A stretch of DNA of 64,000 nucleotides from Calliopum simillimum (Eukaryota; Arthropoda; Insecta; Diptera; Lauxaniidae), in the NCBI GenBank assembly GCA_951812925.1, contig OX638368.1, positions 127,743,309 through 127,807,308 of the forward strand, read 5' to 3'. This document shows, piece by piece, positions 11,441-23,232 of the stretch. Below the pieces are notes generated by a model. The model was given only the letters and a program-made list of their open reading frames with translations. It was not told the DNA's origin and made no database searches. The position numbers and the translations under genes are program-made. Position 1 is the stretch's first letter. Each line of letters opens with the position of its first letter.

Positions 11441-12956
11441 ATATATAAAGTTCGAGCTTTCACGATATTTGTTAGTACGGACATCCACCGTCAAATTCCG
11501 GTTTTTAAGTTGTACACCCAATATATAGATTTTGAATGGGAGCGCCCTTAAAAAGTGGAAAGAAGGGGGAAGTATGTTTGAAGGAAATATTGGAGAACAA
11601 CAAGTAATGGAGTTTTTATACCCTCTTCCTGAGACGAGGAATTTTTAGTGCTCTTCCACTCACTTTTTTGTTAATTTAAATAAATTAAAAAAAATAGTTC
11701 CCAAAAATTTTTTAAAAAAATCGAAGAGTATTACAGCCTAAGATCTGGCAGTAAAAAAACGTATGGATTCGAGTTTTTAGTTAAAATTTAATTTTAACAT
11801 ATACTTAAATATTTATGAATGGGGGAATATATTTTGGCCGAGTTGCCTATCAAAATGTGGCCGCTAGTATTTTGAAATTGCGATCACTTATGAACCATGA
11901 GTCGCTCGGGGAAAAGTGCCCAAATCTTTTTTATGAAGAGTCATACAATTTTTATTATGCGTAAAAAAAAAATGTATTAAAAATTTATTTTTTTCCGCTT
12001 ATTGTTATCCAAAAATTTAGTTATAATAGGTTAAAATATTCCACTAAAAAGTTCTATGAAACATTTTTCTAGGGCTCACTGAAAAAAAAAAACATAACGT
12101 CCGGACGGTGGCAGCCCTTTATGTTACCGCACGGTCACCAACGACTCATGATAAACACGAGATTATACATATTCCAAAACTCATAGCTTGATAACCGTAA
12201 AACATCTCACAATTTTGAGAGCCAGAAAATAATTGTGATGAAATTTTCTTTTAAGCAAAAATATTTAAAAAGAAATTAAAGGGTGAACCAAGCCTCCAAA
12301 TGGCTTTTAAAAAGAAAAAAGTTTTTTTTTCAACCAAAAATTAATTTTCTTTTTCAGTGTAACTTTTTTTTATCTTTTTTAAAAGCTCATACTTTTCTAA
12401 AGAAACCCTGAAAATTTAATCAAAATTGGATAAAAAGCCGAGGAGCTATGAATTTTCAAATATGTGGGAATGCAAAGGTTGGATCGAACTTCATCTTGGA
12501 AATTTTCGTAATTTCGGAAAATCATTTTACCATGGTTATATGTGTGTCAAACACCAATTTTCATAAAAATCGGAGATGTCAAGTCGAATCTTGGTCGGTA
12601 ACGCAAAGAAAGACTCATTTAGTTTATGTTGTCATAATTTTTTTTTTTTTTAATTTCTAACTTCAAAAGTGAAAAACTCTCCACAACTGTACAGCTGTAT
12701 GTGTATCTTTAGAAACTTTTCCCCCCTAAAAATCAAATCTCTATGTCAACCATAATTATCACAAAAATGTCCCCAAATATCATCAAAGCATTTAGCGTTG
12801 TAATTAAAAATTTTATTTTATTTCCGTTGTAGTGTTTGTACGTTGACAGCACTCTGATTTTATTTAGAAGATAAAAAAAAAAATCTAAGTTCTTTTAACA
12901 AAATGAGAACTTTCAATTAACATAAATTTTCCCCAAAATGATGTGCACCACTTCTG

Positions 12957-12980
12957 TGTTGTTGTTGTTGTTGTTGTTGT
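12957..12980. repeat. (GTT)n microsatellite
   Basis: Eight uninterrupted trinucleotide units, with no other structure around them. Confidence 0.9.
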
Positions 12981-13669
12981 TAAATTTAAAATGGAAAAAA
13001 CTTTGACACACAAAGTCATCAGAACAGGAAATTCCAACTTTGCTGAGAATTTTTCTTTTAAAAAGATTTTCATCAATTTTGCTTGCTGTTGATTAATGCA
13101 CGCATTAGTGTGAAATATTGAAAAACGTCACTGTGATACGATACAACATCAACATATTCCGCGTACCTGGCATGTCTGCCATATGTCATGTGTTGCATGC
13201 AACATACGCATGCAATGCATTGATCTTTTGCTGTACTCTGCGGCATCTTTTATGTGTCTTATGATTTATTTTAGTAACAAAATGTAACTTTATGTCTTTG
13301 CCATTTGCTACTGTTGTGGCTTGTAAATGAATAGAAGGGAAACAAAAAAAAAATAATAATAAACAACACACGAGCATTATTTTTTTTTTTTAAGTTTTAG
13401 TATTGGAAAACTGAGCTATTGAACTGAGAAAAATATTAGTAATGTCGATTTTTAGATTAAAGAGAATATTTCTTTTTCTAAAGTAACCCGAATAAGCTTA
13501 GGCAAAATTTTTTCCATTTGCAAAAAGATTTTTAAGACATAAGTCGAAAAACAAAATCATAAACTTCTAGATCCAGATCAGATAATTTTAAGAACATCAT
13601 GTTGCTACTTTTATGGAAACATCATGTAAGCTAGGTGTATCCTAGCTGCTCACACTGTGCCTGAAACTA

Positions 13670-14520
13670 ATTACACTATGCAACAGCCAAATCTCCCAGT
13701 GAATGCCACTGTCCATTTCATATGTAAAATGGGCTGCTGATTCTGAAAATTGCATTATTTTTTTTTTATTTCGTGTCGTTTTCGAGATATCGGTCATTTT
13801 TGGTTTTCGGACCAAAAAAAAAAGATAGTTCCATTTAAATACAAATATCTCAAGACCCAATGTTTGTACTGAAACGCGTTATATGTCATAGTAAAGGTAA
13901 TAAATTACCTACAAATAATATTCACATCACTTTTTGGTTGATTTGTTAGTTTCGGCGAAATAAATTGATTTCTAAAAAAAACATTTTTTTTATTCGAAAA
14001 AATTAACAAAAAATCAAAATCAACTGCAGATTTATACAAGAAGAAGTAACTTTTTTATAATTTTTTTTGTTTTTGTATCATAGACTATATATTTGTGAAG
14101 AAAATAAGATACCACTTAAAAAAATCGATGGGAAAATGCAAAAGTTGTATACAATTCATTGATAAATTACTAAAATGCGTTTTTGCCAATTTTTTTCGGT
14201 TTTTTTTAGTAAACTGTCGATAATTTGAAACTTTTTGTAAAACACATGAGAAAATCCAAAAAATTCTTAAAGATAGCGTTAAAACAAAATACCCGTGTCT
14301 CGTCGTTATTCTCCAGCACGTCAGATTTTTTTTAATCGATTTTTGAAGTTTTTTAATCCACTGTACATGAAAAAAACAAAAATAACGCATTCTTGTGTTA
14401 AATCGATGCAAATAACTATATGATCCTTACATTTGAGGTGTATAATGTGTTCAGTGAACTTATGCAGGATATTACGAGGAATATTTTTGTAGACAATTTT
14501 AACCACATACATTGTTTGAA
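13670..14520. mobile_element. One arm of the ACACTATGCAACA foldback family
   Basis: The sequence starts acactatgcaacagccaaat and is near-identical to 62413-62610. From about 14030 it matches the reverse complement of 62860-63300, for example atcatagactatatatttgt and aaaatgcaaaagttgtatac. It therefore represents one long (about 850 bp) arm of the foldback seen at 62411-63610, with the second arm missing. No convincing coding frame is present. Confidence 0.8.
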
Positions 14521-16286
14521 AACTTATACAAATTTCTTATAAAAAAGTTTTCTCTAAAACGTTAGGATGACCTATGAAAATTTAAAAAAAAAAAAAGGTA
14601 AATCAGTTTTAACCGCAAAACTTCTCAGTGGTACATTTAAGACCCTCCAGGTGTAATTTTTTGTTAGTGTAGGCCTCCTCTATCACCTTCCAGAATCTTC
14701 GTAATCTTATCAATTACACCTTATGAATATGAATATTTTGTCTACTCGTAAGTGTAGCAGTTAGTTCGCTTATGAAATTTATACGATTCGTGATATATTT
14801 GCATTCCATATGGGCTATGAAATGTATAACTTGGCTCATTTTCAGAAGATTTTGATGCAAAGTTAAATTTTTTATCTATATACAAACGGACGGTATCAAT
14901 GTTTGACAGATTTCTATTAATAATTGGAATAGATGATGATTTTTTCTTTCAACTTTTAATTCAATGCACTGGTGCACCAAGGATTAATTTGTCTGGCAAC
15001 CAGCAGCATATTTTTTTTAAAATTTATTCCACTTAACGAGCTAGAGACTCTGTATGTATGTATTTCTGCGCTCTTTATATAAAACCATTGCATACTTTGA
15101 TGTTGCGTGGTTACTACATAAATGTCAACTTAGGAAGAAAACAAAAATGAAACATGTTACCAACAACAAATTTGTTATAATTTGTCAAATAATGTACATA
15201 AGCCACAATAATAACAACAACAGCAACAGCAAAATATTGTAAATTTTATTTGTTTATTGTTGCATATGTATGTAGTATGTTTGTGTATGTGAAACACAAA
15301 TGTACTGGCCACAAAACATGAGCGAATTTTTTATCTTTTTGCTGTTGCATTTTTACGTTGCAGCTCTCCCTTTTCTATTGCCACTGTGTGTGTGTATATG
15401 GCATAAAAATCCGCTTTGGTCCTGCAATAATCACAACGGTATATGTATGTATGCACATATATTTACGCATATATGGGTGCATTCCATATTTGCTTATGTA
15501 TTTGTACATGAGTGTTTTCCGGTTTTTCTTTTATATGCGTTTGTATGCCAAGTGGCAGCTTAAGCAAATTGTTGTAGTTAGTTTTTGCTGTTGTTGTAGT
15601 TGTTGGTTTTTCTTTTTTGCTGTTGTTGCCTTTGGGATTAAAGCTTTCGAAATATTTTATTTTGGGGAATTTATGTTAGGGATTTTTGTTGAGATTTTCT
15701 TTTTACATTTTGAAAATTGATGCTATGCAAATCCGACAAAAATCTCTGCAACAAGAGAGAGTGCAAGGCAAAAAGAAATGTGCGGGATGTGCGGGATGTG
15801 CGGGCAAAGGAGCAGAAGTTTGCAAAAATGAAGAGCCTTAAAATGAGCAGCATGCAAATTCCTTTGGGGCTTTTATAAAATACCAAAATATATACGTATG
15901 GTATTAATTTTGTTGCAAAATTATGTTTAAGCTCAAATTGGTGAATTTTTTTTTGCCGGTCATTTTCGGCAAAAAAAATTTGGTCGGCCGGATTTTTTCT
16001 GAATGGTTATGAAATTTACCATCGATTAATATTCAGATTGATCAAAATCCGCGATGACGGCAAAACATTCCGTAAATTTAATAATGCAAAAACCATTTAA
16101 AAATATTTCTGCCAGGCTACAACCATGCTGACCAAGCTTTTCTTATTCGTCTTAGTGTAAACTACCATTTTGCATTAAAAATTTCAGAATCCGCGATGAC
16201 GGCACTTTTAGTATTGCCGGCTCTTCGCCTAATAGTAATTTATTTGAAAAAATTAAAAAGTTCAAAAGGAAAAAACGATAATTTTT

Positions 16287-16493
16287 TGACCGCACTAGAA
16301 TTCGAGCCAGGGTTCGTCCGTTTGGTAGATAGAAAAATATAATTATACCCTACACCCAGGGTATATTCACTTTGTCCTTCCGTTTGTAACGCAGAGAAGG
16401 AGGCGTGGCAGATATAGAAAAGTATATATATTCTTGATCAGCGTCACCTCCTGATTCGATATAGCCATGTCCGTCTGTTTGGCTGGCTGGCTG

Positions 16494-16525
<32 letters not shown>

Positions 16526-17215
16526 GCTGGCTGTGTGTTGAAATACACTTTTTGGGAAAACTGAGCAAGATAATTCAATGAAATTTGGTACACTGCCTCC
16601 GTCGTTAAAGTTAGCTCGGGGGATTGAAAATGAGCAAAATCGGTCAATGGACACGCCTACCGCCCATACAAAAATTATATTCAAAATGCAATTTTAGGAG
16701 TATTTTTCACGACAATGCAACCACAATACATATAAGTACTACGAATTGTAAGCGCAAGCTCTGATAAAAATTTGAGCGAATTTGGACAAGAGGGCGTGGC
16801 ACCTCCCATATAAGCAAAAGCTTCAAAACGCTATACTGAAAGCGTTTTTTGAGATATTCGAACCAATTTTGACTCAGACACTAAGAATTATAAATGAAAG
16901 CTCTCAGCAAAAATTGGGTGAAATCAGACAAGGGGGCGTGGCACCTCCCATATAAGCAAAAGATTCAAAATGCTATACTGAAAGAGTTTTTTGAGATAAT
17001 CCAACTAAATTTCACTCTGACACTAAAAACTATAAATGCAAGCTCTGAACAAAAACTGGGTGTACTCGGACAAGAGGGCGTGGCACCTCCCATATAAGCA
17101 AAATTTTCAAAATACTGCAGTGTAGGGTATTTAATGTTTGGCCAGGCCAAAATTTACACCCTTACTAGTTTTTGCTTACAATTACAAACTTCCTTAACAC
17201 CACCGACCCATATAT
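16287..17215 (-). repeat. tRNA-like module split by a Helitron
   Basis: Left of the Helitron (16287-16343) the minus strand reads the box B end of the tRNA-like family (actagaattcgagccagg on the plus strand, then tttggtagatagaaa). Right of it (17170-17215) the same module resumes with tttgcttacaattacaaact and ccgacccatatatgg, which matches the box A side of the relatives. The Helitron sits in the intron-like part of the module, between A and T, the usual Helitron target. Confidence 0.6.
16344..17169 (+). mobile_element. DINE-1/INE-1-like Helitron, copy 2 (most complete)
   Basis: The left end is the palindrome tataccctacacccagggta plus ta. The right end has a perfect hairpin tttggccaggccaaa (17137-17151), 13 nt of spacer, then CTAGT (17165-17169), the expected Helitron 3' architecture. 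Inside are the DINE-1-like blocks (tatatattcttgatcagcg, gccatgtccgtctg), a ggct microsatellite at about 16486-16533, and three or four tandem units of about 120 bp each with gagggcgtggcacctcccat. It is non-autonomous. Confidence 0.88.
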
Positions 17216-17339
17216 GGAAGAGGTATAAAATTTGTATATTAAGTCTGTCCAAACATAAATATCTTTACTATTCTTACAAAGTAAAAAAAATTTTTCTGAT
17301 TTATACCTTACCGCAATAATCAAACAAAAGAAACGAATT

Positions 17340-17455
17340 GACTTGAACGCACTAGGATTCGAACCGAGGGATCCGTCCGTGTGATAGATGGTTACCTTTT
17401 ATTTTTGCTTAGAATTGAAACTTGTTATACCTCTGACCCATATGATGAAGAGGTA
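17340..17455 (-). repeat. tRNA-like module, second copy beside Helitron copy 2
   Basis: The minus strand has a box B (ggttcgaatcctagtgcg), preceded by the family-specific ctatcacacggacggatccc, with the intron-like insert and then the box A side near 17430-17452. The plus-strand continuation (tatgatgaagaggtataaaa, then a ttaagcaaatg block) is shared with 38470-38510 and 60775-60800, showing that a body of about 300 bp moves together with the tRNA-like head. It resembles a tRNA-derived SINE, except that other copies have TIR ends. Confidence 0.5.
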
Positions 17456-18949
17456 TAAAATTTCTGTATTAAGCAAATGTTTTCCAAACATAAGTTTTTT
17501 TGCTAGAATAAAGTAAAACTGGTAATATATTTTTGTGGCGGAAAGCATATTTTATTCTAAGTATAGGAAAACATAGGCAGTTTAGAGTAAATATTACTTC
17601 ATTGTTTGACTATATTTTGTGTGTAAATTTACTTAACCCTTTCAAGACCAACAAGACATATATGTCCCAATAGAATTTTTCAATGTCAGACCCAAACTTT
17701 TTTGCGATTGGAGCTAGACAAGTCTTCCTAAATAGAGAATTGATATAGATATTCAAGTGTGTCAGAAAAACCAATTTTATATCCTCACAATCTCACAGGG
17801 TGATCCCAAATTCAAAAAATTATGTTTTTTTAACAAATTTAGAATTTATCTCGAATACAGTTAAATAAACGATATGAAGGATTAAAGTAGAAAGCTTTTA
17901 AGAAATGTTAAAGAATTTCCGATTTACCGGTTTATTTTTTACAGAGTGCCTAGATAAAATGAGACACCCGTGCCCCAAAAGGTAAAAAATTAAGTACCTA
18001 CTTTTTTTCGCAAAAATTTCTTATTTTTGCTTTTTTTTAATGAAACACTGACAAATATAATTTATTCGAAATCAATTAAAGAAAAAAACTATACAAAAAT
18101 CATTCATGCTGAATTTTGAACCAAATTTCGTTATTTTTTGAACCAAAAATAGTCCAGACAAACTAGATAAGCATATCTAATTTTGTTGAACATGACCGAT
18201 CGGACGAAGCTCATTTTCGATTTATTCGTTTTTCCTAATTTTTTTTCCTATTCTTTTACATGAGGCCCTCATAAATCCATAGAATCCATAAAACTGTTTT
18301 AAAATTTGTACTTAAAAATGGAAAATAATGCTATCGAAGTGATTTTCGGATTACTTGAATCTGAATATGATATTGGAAAACTAAAAAGTTCAAAATGGCG
18401 CTGGAAAATTGTGCATGGACCACACGTTACTCAAGAAAAAAGTGTTACCTATTTATTTATCTTTCAGGGCAAATGGGACACATCAGCTCTAGATTTTGAG
18501 GTATTTGAGGTTGAAAACATGAAGATGAACAGAAGAATTTTTTGGGGTTCGATGCAGATTGCACAAATTATTCGTTATTTTTTTACTTAATTCTTCACGT
18601 AGTACTACTCTTTCTCTTCAAAATGAACTCTTAAAAAGTGTCGTTCAATAGTTTTTTCAAAAGTTATGGTCGATTTAAGATATATAGAATCGCTTATTTT
18701 TGGCATTGTAAAATCAATTATTTGTGAAATTTTTGAATAAAACAGAAATAACATATTTTTTACTCCTTGGAGTACCAAAAAAAAAAATTAAAAAACATTG
18801 ACCAATAAAAAGGCGAAAAACCGAGTCTTTTGTTTTGTTTAATGATCTTAAAAAAATGCTACTTATCGTTTTACGTAATGGTTAATTCATGGCATTTATT
18901 CATTTCTCAATTATAAAAGCATGCATAATGCATTTTTTGGGGTGTCTTA

Positions 18950-19180
18950 TACTTTTGGCCAAGGCTGTAGCTGATGCAGTTATAAACTAAATTTTTTCTA
19001 TAAAATTTTATTGAACAGTATGGCAAATTTTCGTAGAATGTCATTTTGAAACAAAGACAGTTTCTGTCAAGTCGATTGTAATGATGGCAGTGGCTTAGGT
19101 GGCTGATGAGCGTGCCTAACAGAATGTGTGTATTTATCACACGACATATTTTCCACGGTTCTCACCGAATGCTAAACACA
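18950..19180. repeat. Dispersed repeat shared with 56965-57180
   Basis: Blocks such as ttttattgaacag, gattgtaatgatggcag and gtgtgtatttatca followed by a stretch ending tgctaaacacaaaaa recur in the same order at 56965-57180. Both copies run into a T-rich tract, and downstream text (tttaacaaatatgtaaaatt near 19480, similar near 57400) also matches. The family is unidentified and has no reading frame. Confidence 0.6.
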
Positions 19181-19285
19181 AAAAAAAATTTTTTAATTTT
19201 TTTTTTTTTTCAAATTTAAAAGTTTTTCTTTTTTTAATATCTATAAACTGTTTAAGAAAAAAATAAAAATTGTATTGAAATATTG

Positions 19286-19443
19286 TTAACCCTTGCGACC
19301 TGGCTGGGGCAATATATCCCAAAAAAATTTTAATAAGCAAAATGGTTTAAAATGAGTTTACATACATATAAACTCATTTTAAACAATTTTGCTTATTAAA
19401 ATTTTTTTGGGATATATTGTCCCAGCCGGGTCGAAAGGGTTAA
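19286..19443. mobile_element. TTAA-flanked near-perfect palindrome (piggyBac-like MITE)
   Basis: Two arms of about 72 bp flank an 8-nt centre (catacata, near 19361-19368), with only a few mismatches. The outermost bases are ttaaccctt and aagggttaa, so the unit is bounded by TTAA with CCC...GGG ends, the signature of piggyBac-type insertion. A one-sided relative begins near 17632. RNA from either strand would fold into a single long hairpin. No coding content. Confidence 0.75.
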
Positions 19444-20569
19444 GGAACAAATTTTAAATTTTTATAAAATTGATTGGTAGTGTTTAACAAATATGTAAAA
19501 TTAACGAAGCTTAAAAAAAGTTTAATAATTTTTGATCGATTTCCGCTTCAAAAATTATAAAGCTTTTCTATCAGTGTACCAAAACTCCATGTCAGTTAAA
19601 GTATTTGCTTCGTTCTGGTTATTTTAATGCCAATTAAAGGATTTCGTTTTCTATTTCTTTTTTTTTTTTTTTTTTTTTATTTTGGCCTAATTGACAAACT
19701 TTTTTTTATTTTCAAACTATATATACATTTTAAAGGCGATCCTTTTTGTAAACAAGACAATAGCGTAGACGCTCCATTGATTTGGCAGCACTAGAAAAAA
19801 AGAAAACAAATAAAATTGTTAACATTACTTTTAATTGAGTGAAAAACAAAAACACCAACGCCAACGGAGACGGAAATAATATAAAACACGTGTCAGCCAA
19901 TCCCAGAATTTATCGAACAATCTATTGCTAGCTACTCCACACAATTCATTGTTTGATATCCTTAAAGGAAAAACAAAGAGGAAGAAATAAAAATTTTAAA
20001 ACAAAATAAAGTAAAAAAACAAAAATAATAAAAGCAAGTAAAGTATTTGTAATGTTGTAAAAGTAAACATAAAATAGCGCGCAAGTGGGTGGGCGACTAG
20101 TGGGCGTGGCGCACAAATAATACGCATACACACACACACTTAAAGTAAAGCAACCGAATCAATGAAGTACAACCAACGCAATGCGGATGTTAAGAAATCC
20201 ATTGAATTGTAACACACACATACCCACACAAATCATTTGTGGGGGAAAACAAAAGGATAATACACAACTACGTATACTAACGTAGTTTACAATAACAACA
20301 AATCCAAATACTTATACTAAAAAAAAAAACATAATTTCTTTACAGAATTTATTCACTTGAAAATGCAAGAAAATCATTATTTCCTACTACTTTTTGTATG
20401 TACTTATGTAGTAGGAAAAATCCCTTATTCTTTCATTCTTTGCATCATAGTCCAGATGTACTACGTACTCACTCGTTGTACACCTACACAATCAGTTAAC
20501 AAAAATTATTGCAATCTCTTGCAGACAAAACTAATATCCGTATTCCATCTCTTTTTCTTTTACTTTTAG

Positions 20570-20702
20570 TTCCTGCTCGCCTGGTTTGGGCTGCTGTGGG
20601 AAAAAGCGTCGAACTTCCATGCGATTTAACACCGCCCACACCGCAGGATTCAGTGAAGTTACTGCTATGGTTCAAGGATTCAACGGGTATACCACTCTAC
20701 AG
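20570..20702 (+). CDS. Sidestep-family Ig protein, exon A (first half of Ig domain 1)
   Basis: This internal coding exon encodes the start of a V-type Ig domain. The motifs are GKSVELPCDL with the B-strand cysteine (residue 18 of the visible protein) and VKLLLWFKDSTGIPLY with the core tryptophan at residue 34. The acceptor is a pyrimidine tract ending tacttttag at 20569 and the donor is AG|gtaagt at 20703. It enters in phase 1 (first two bases finish a codon) and leaves two bases into a serine codon. Side proteins are single-pass surface proteins that bind Beat receptors and attract motor axons. I call the family from the overall text PARLVWAAVGKS...GIPLYSLD and cannot say which paralogue it is. 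The signal-peptide exon is not seen. Confidence 0.88.
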
Positions 20703-21157
20703 GTAAGTTTGAATCGTAATGAAAGATGGGTACAACAAAAATAGCTTAAATAAGAATGTTAGAGAGTAAAGTGTATTTTACTTTACGAAAAAGTGCAGAA
20801 AAGATTTAAAATAAAATAAGAGCTCTAAGTAGACCAAAGTAAAAAAGTTTTCTTGTAGTACAATTAGTCCAAGTCGGTGGTCAAGTAAAGTTTTATTCGA
20901 AAATAATTTGAATTCTGTTATATTATGCAGAATGTATTGGATAATGTCATCATGATTTTTTGTAAAAATGTCGTTAAAGTAAAAACTAACATATTTTGTG
21001 AAACGTTTTAATAAAGCTTAATTTTTTCGAAAAATGGCTATTTCTTAAACAAAATATAAACAACTTCTGTAGGCTCAGGAAAAAAATATATTATAGTTTT
21101 ATATTTTAAAAGATTTTGAAAGTAGGATATGGAGCGTTTTCATTAATCTTAATACTA

Positions 21158-22082
21158 ACTAGTAACGGTGCAACCTTTGGCCAGGCCAAACATTAAATAC
21201 CCTACACTACCGTATTTTTAAAATTTTGGTTATAGGGGTGGTGCCACGTCCTCTTGTGCAAGTTTACCCAGTTTTTGCTCAGAGCTTTGCGTTCTGAGTG
21301 AAATTTGGTTTGATTATCTCAAAAAACATTTTCAGTGCAGCGGTTTGAAGCTTTTGATTATATGAGAGGTGCCACACCCTTTTGTCTGAGTTTGTCTAGT
21401 TTTAGTTCAAAGCGTGCATTTCTAGTCCTTAGTCTTTGTGTGAAATTTAGTTGGACTATCTCAAAAAACTCTTTCAGCATAGCATTTTGTAACTTTTGCT
21501 TATATGAGAGGTGCTACGCCCTCTTGTCCAATTTCAACCAGTTTTTTTCTCAGATCTTGCATTTATGGTTCTTATTATTCGCACAAAATTTAGTTCGATT
21601 ATCTCAAAAAACGTTTTCAGTATAGCATTCTGACACTTTTGCTTATATGTGAGGTGCCACGCCCTCTTGTCAGATTTTGCCCAATTTTTTTTTTGGAGCT
21701 TGCGCTTACAATAATTTGCAGCTGTGTGTATTTCGGTTGCATTGTCGTGAAAAATATTCCTTACGTTGTATTTTGAATATATTTTTTGTATGGGCCGTAG
21801 TGCCCGTTGATCGATTTCGTTCATTTTCAATCTCACGAGCTAACTTTTGCGACCAAGGCAGCGTGCCAAATTTCATTGAATTTTCTTGCTCAGCTTTCCC
21901 AGAAAATATATTTCCACGCACACCCAGCCAGCCACCCAGCAAGCCAGACAAACGGACATGGCTATATCGACTCAAGAGGTGACGCTAATCAAGAATATAT
22001 ATGCTTTTCTATATCTGCCACACCTCCTTCTGTGCTTTACAAACGGAAGGACAAAGTGAATATACCCTGGGTGTAGGGTATA
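21158..22082 (-). mobile_element. DINE-1/INE-1-like Helitron, copy 3
   Basis: Reverse orientation. The CTAGT end is at 21158 (actagt on the plus strand), next to the hairpin text tttggccaggccaaa. The other end is tataccctgggtgtagggta at 22061. It contains at least four tandem units with aggtgccacgccctcttgtc and the conserved gaggtgacgctaatcaagaa block. Short frames on both strands are by-products of the repeat. It is full length within the family at about 925 bp. Confidence 0.87.
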
Positions 22083-22383
22083 AAAAAGTAATAATAATCT
22101 AAGTACTTACTTTTTTGCCATATAGCCGAAAACTTCAATTGTGCCAGTAGCCCAATTTACTAACGTTGCAAAAGAGTTCAGAACATGAAAAACGGTTGAA
22201 AAATATTCTATTTATGGACCACTTTTGTGTTTTAGTTTTTTGAAGCTGCTTCGGTCAATTTCGTGTTTTGAAAAGATAATAAAAATCATAAATTCTAAGA
22301 CGTATAACATACATACCATGTTAATTTTTAGTTCATATGAAAGTTAATTTTTTCTTTTGATAAAATATCCCAAGATATATTAA

Positions 22384-23232
22384 CCCATTTTCGGCCACTG
22401 CGAATATTGTTTTATTTTTTGATACAAAGTATATATTTAGAGTAATTGGCACCCCCTTAATCCCAATTCGTGATGAAAAAATTTTACCCCCCACTTTTTT
22501 TACCCTTACATCGAAAAATCAGATGTTCGATTAATCGAACGTTGGTTTTCGCCAATACCACAAGATCCCATATAAATACGACCAATCATGGTTGCTAGGC
22601 ACCACACAATTTGACAGCCGGAAGTTGAATTTCGTCGATGCCAGTTGAAAGAGGGCTGCTCACAAGCAAAAAATTTACTATCCCACGCCGCTATGTGACT
22701 GTATTTTTGTACTCTCCGCTACCGTCACATATCGGGGGAAAGGGGGTTAATTTTTGCGAATTTTAGCATCACAAGACTTATAGGCAGCCCCCTTTCAACT
22801 AGCTTCGACGAGATTTACCTTTCGGCGGACGAATTATGTGGTGTTCATCAACCACATTTGGTCATATTTGTATGGGAGCTGGTGGTGTGGGCTAGCGGCT
22901 AACGTTCGATTAATCGAACACTAACTTTGGCTGATACCTGTGCCCATCATTTTTTGATAGATATTGATTTTTGGATTGCAAATGACAGTTTGAAACTTTG
23001 GCTATAAAACAAACCTCATCATTTATTTTTTTGAATTGTCATTATTTTTTATTTTAAACTATTTTCTAAAAAAAAAGGTCCATCAACAAGGTATTTTTCA
23101 ACTGCCACCCTTAAACTACTAATGGAGGGCGGGGAAGGAGAAAATAGTATCAAATTATTGAAAATGGACAATTTTACTGATCGATTAATGTTCGATTAAT
23201 GTTCGATTAATCGAACAGCGGCCGAAAATGTG
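22384..23232. mobile_element. TTAA-flanked element with repeated TTCGATTAATCGAA palindromes
   Basis: The left end is TTAA followed by cccattttcggccactg. The right end is cagcggccgaaaatgtg followed by TTAA (23233-23236), giving an inverted repeat of about 17 bp with two mismatches. The TTAA duplication and CCC start suggest a piggyBac-type non-autonomous element. Inside, the palindrome gttcgattaatcgaac occurs at about 22527, 22903 and 23205, with partial copies just before the last. A related fragment is at 35425-35640. No transposase frame was found. Confidence 0.7.

Larger units (their letters stand above)
1..20569. other. Upstream repeat-rich region without a recognised host gene
   Basis: I find no host exon with family-recognisable sequence before 20570. 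Open frames here are short, AT-driven and mostly lie inside repeats. The stretch is occupied by foldback elements, TIR elements with tRNA-like cargo, two Helitron copies, a 129-bp tandem array and a mariner remnant, listed separately. Segments where I see nothing specific include about 5900-7200, 11650-12950, 14530-16280 and 17640-19280. The last 800 bases (about 19740-20560) hold little visible repeat and some CA-rich sequence, so they could contain regulatory or 5' untranslated sequence of the Ig gene. Nothing in the sequence proves that. Confidence 0.6.

Noticed and set aside
16350..16684. Q/P/S/A-rich minus-strand frames of 67-105 codons
   Set aside because: They come from the ggct microsatellite inside a Helitron and recur in other Helitron copies.
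18306..18590. 94-codon plus-strand frame
   Set aside because: AT-rich with no recognisable domain or splice context. Frames of this length are expected by chance in this window.
20363..20420. Possible signal-peptide exon (hydrophobic frame MQENHYFLLLFVCTYVVG) just before exon A
   Set aside because: The obvious donor (gtatgt at 20396) leaves phase 0, which does not fit the phase 1 entry of exon A. A phase-compatible donor exists only at a weak gtactt. The text is also part of a tiny palindrome (cctactac...gtagtagg).
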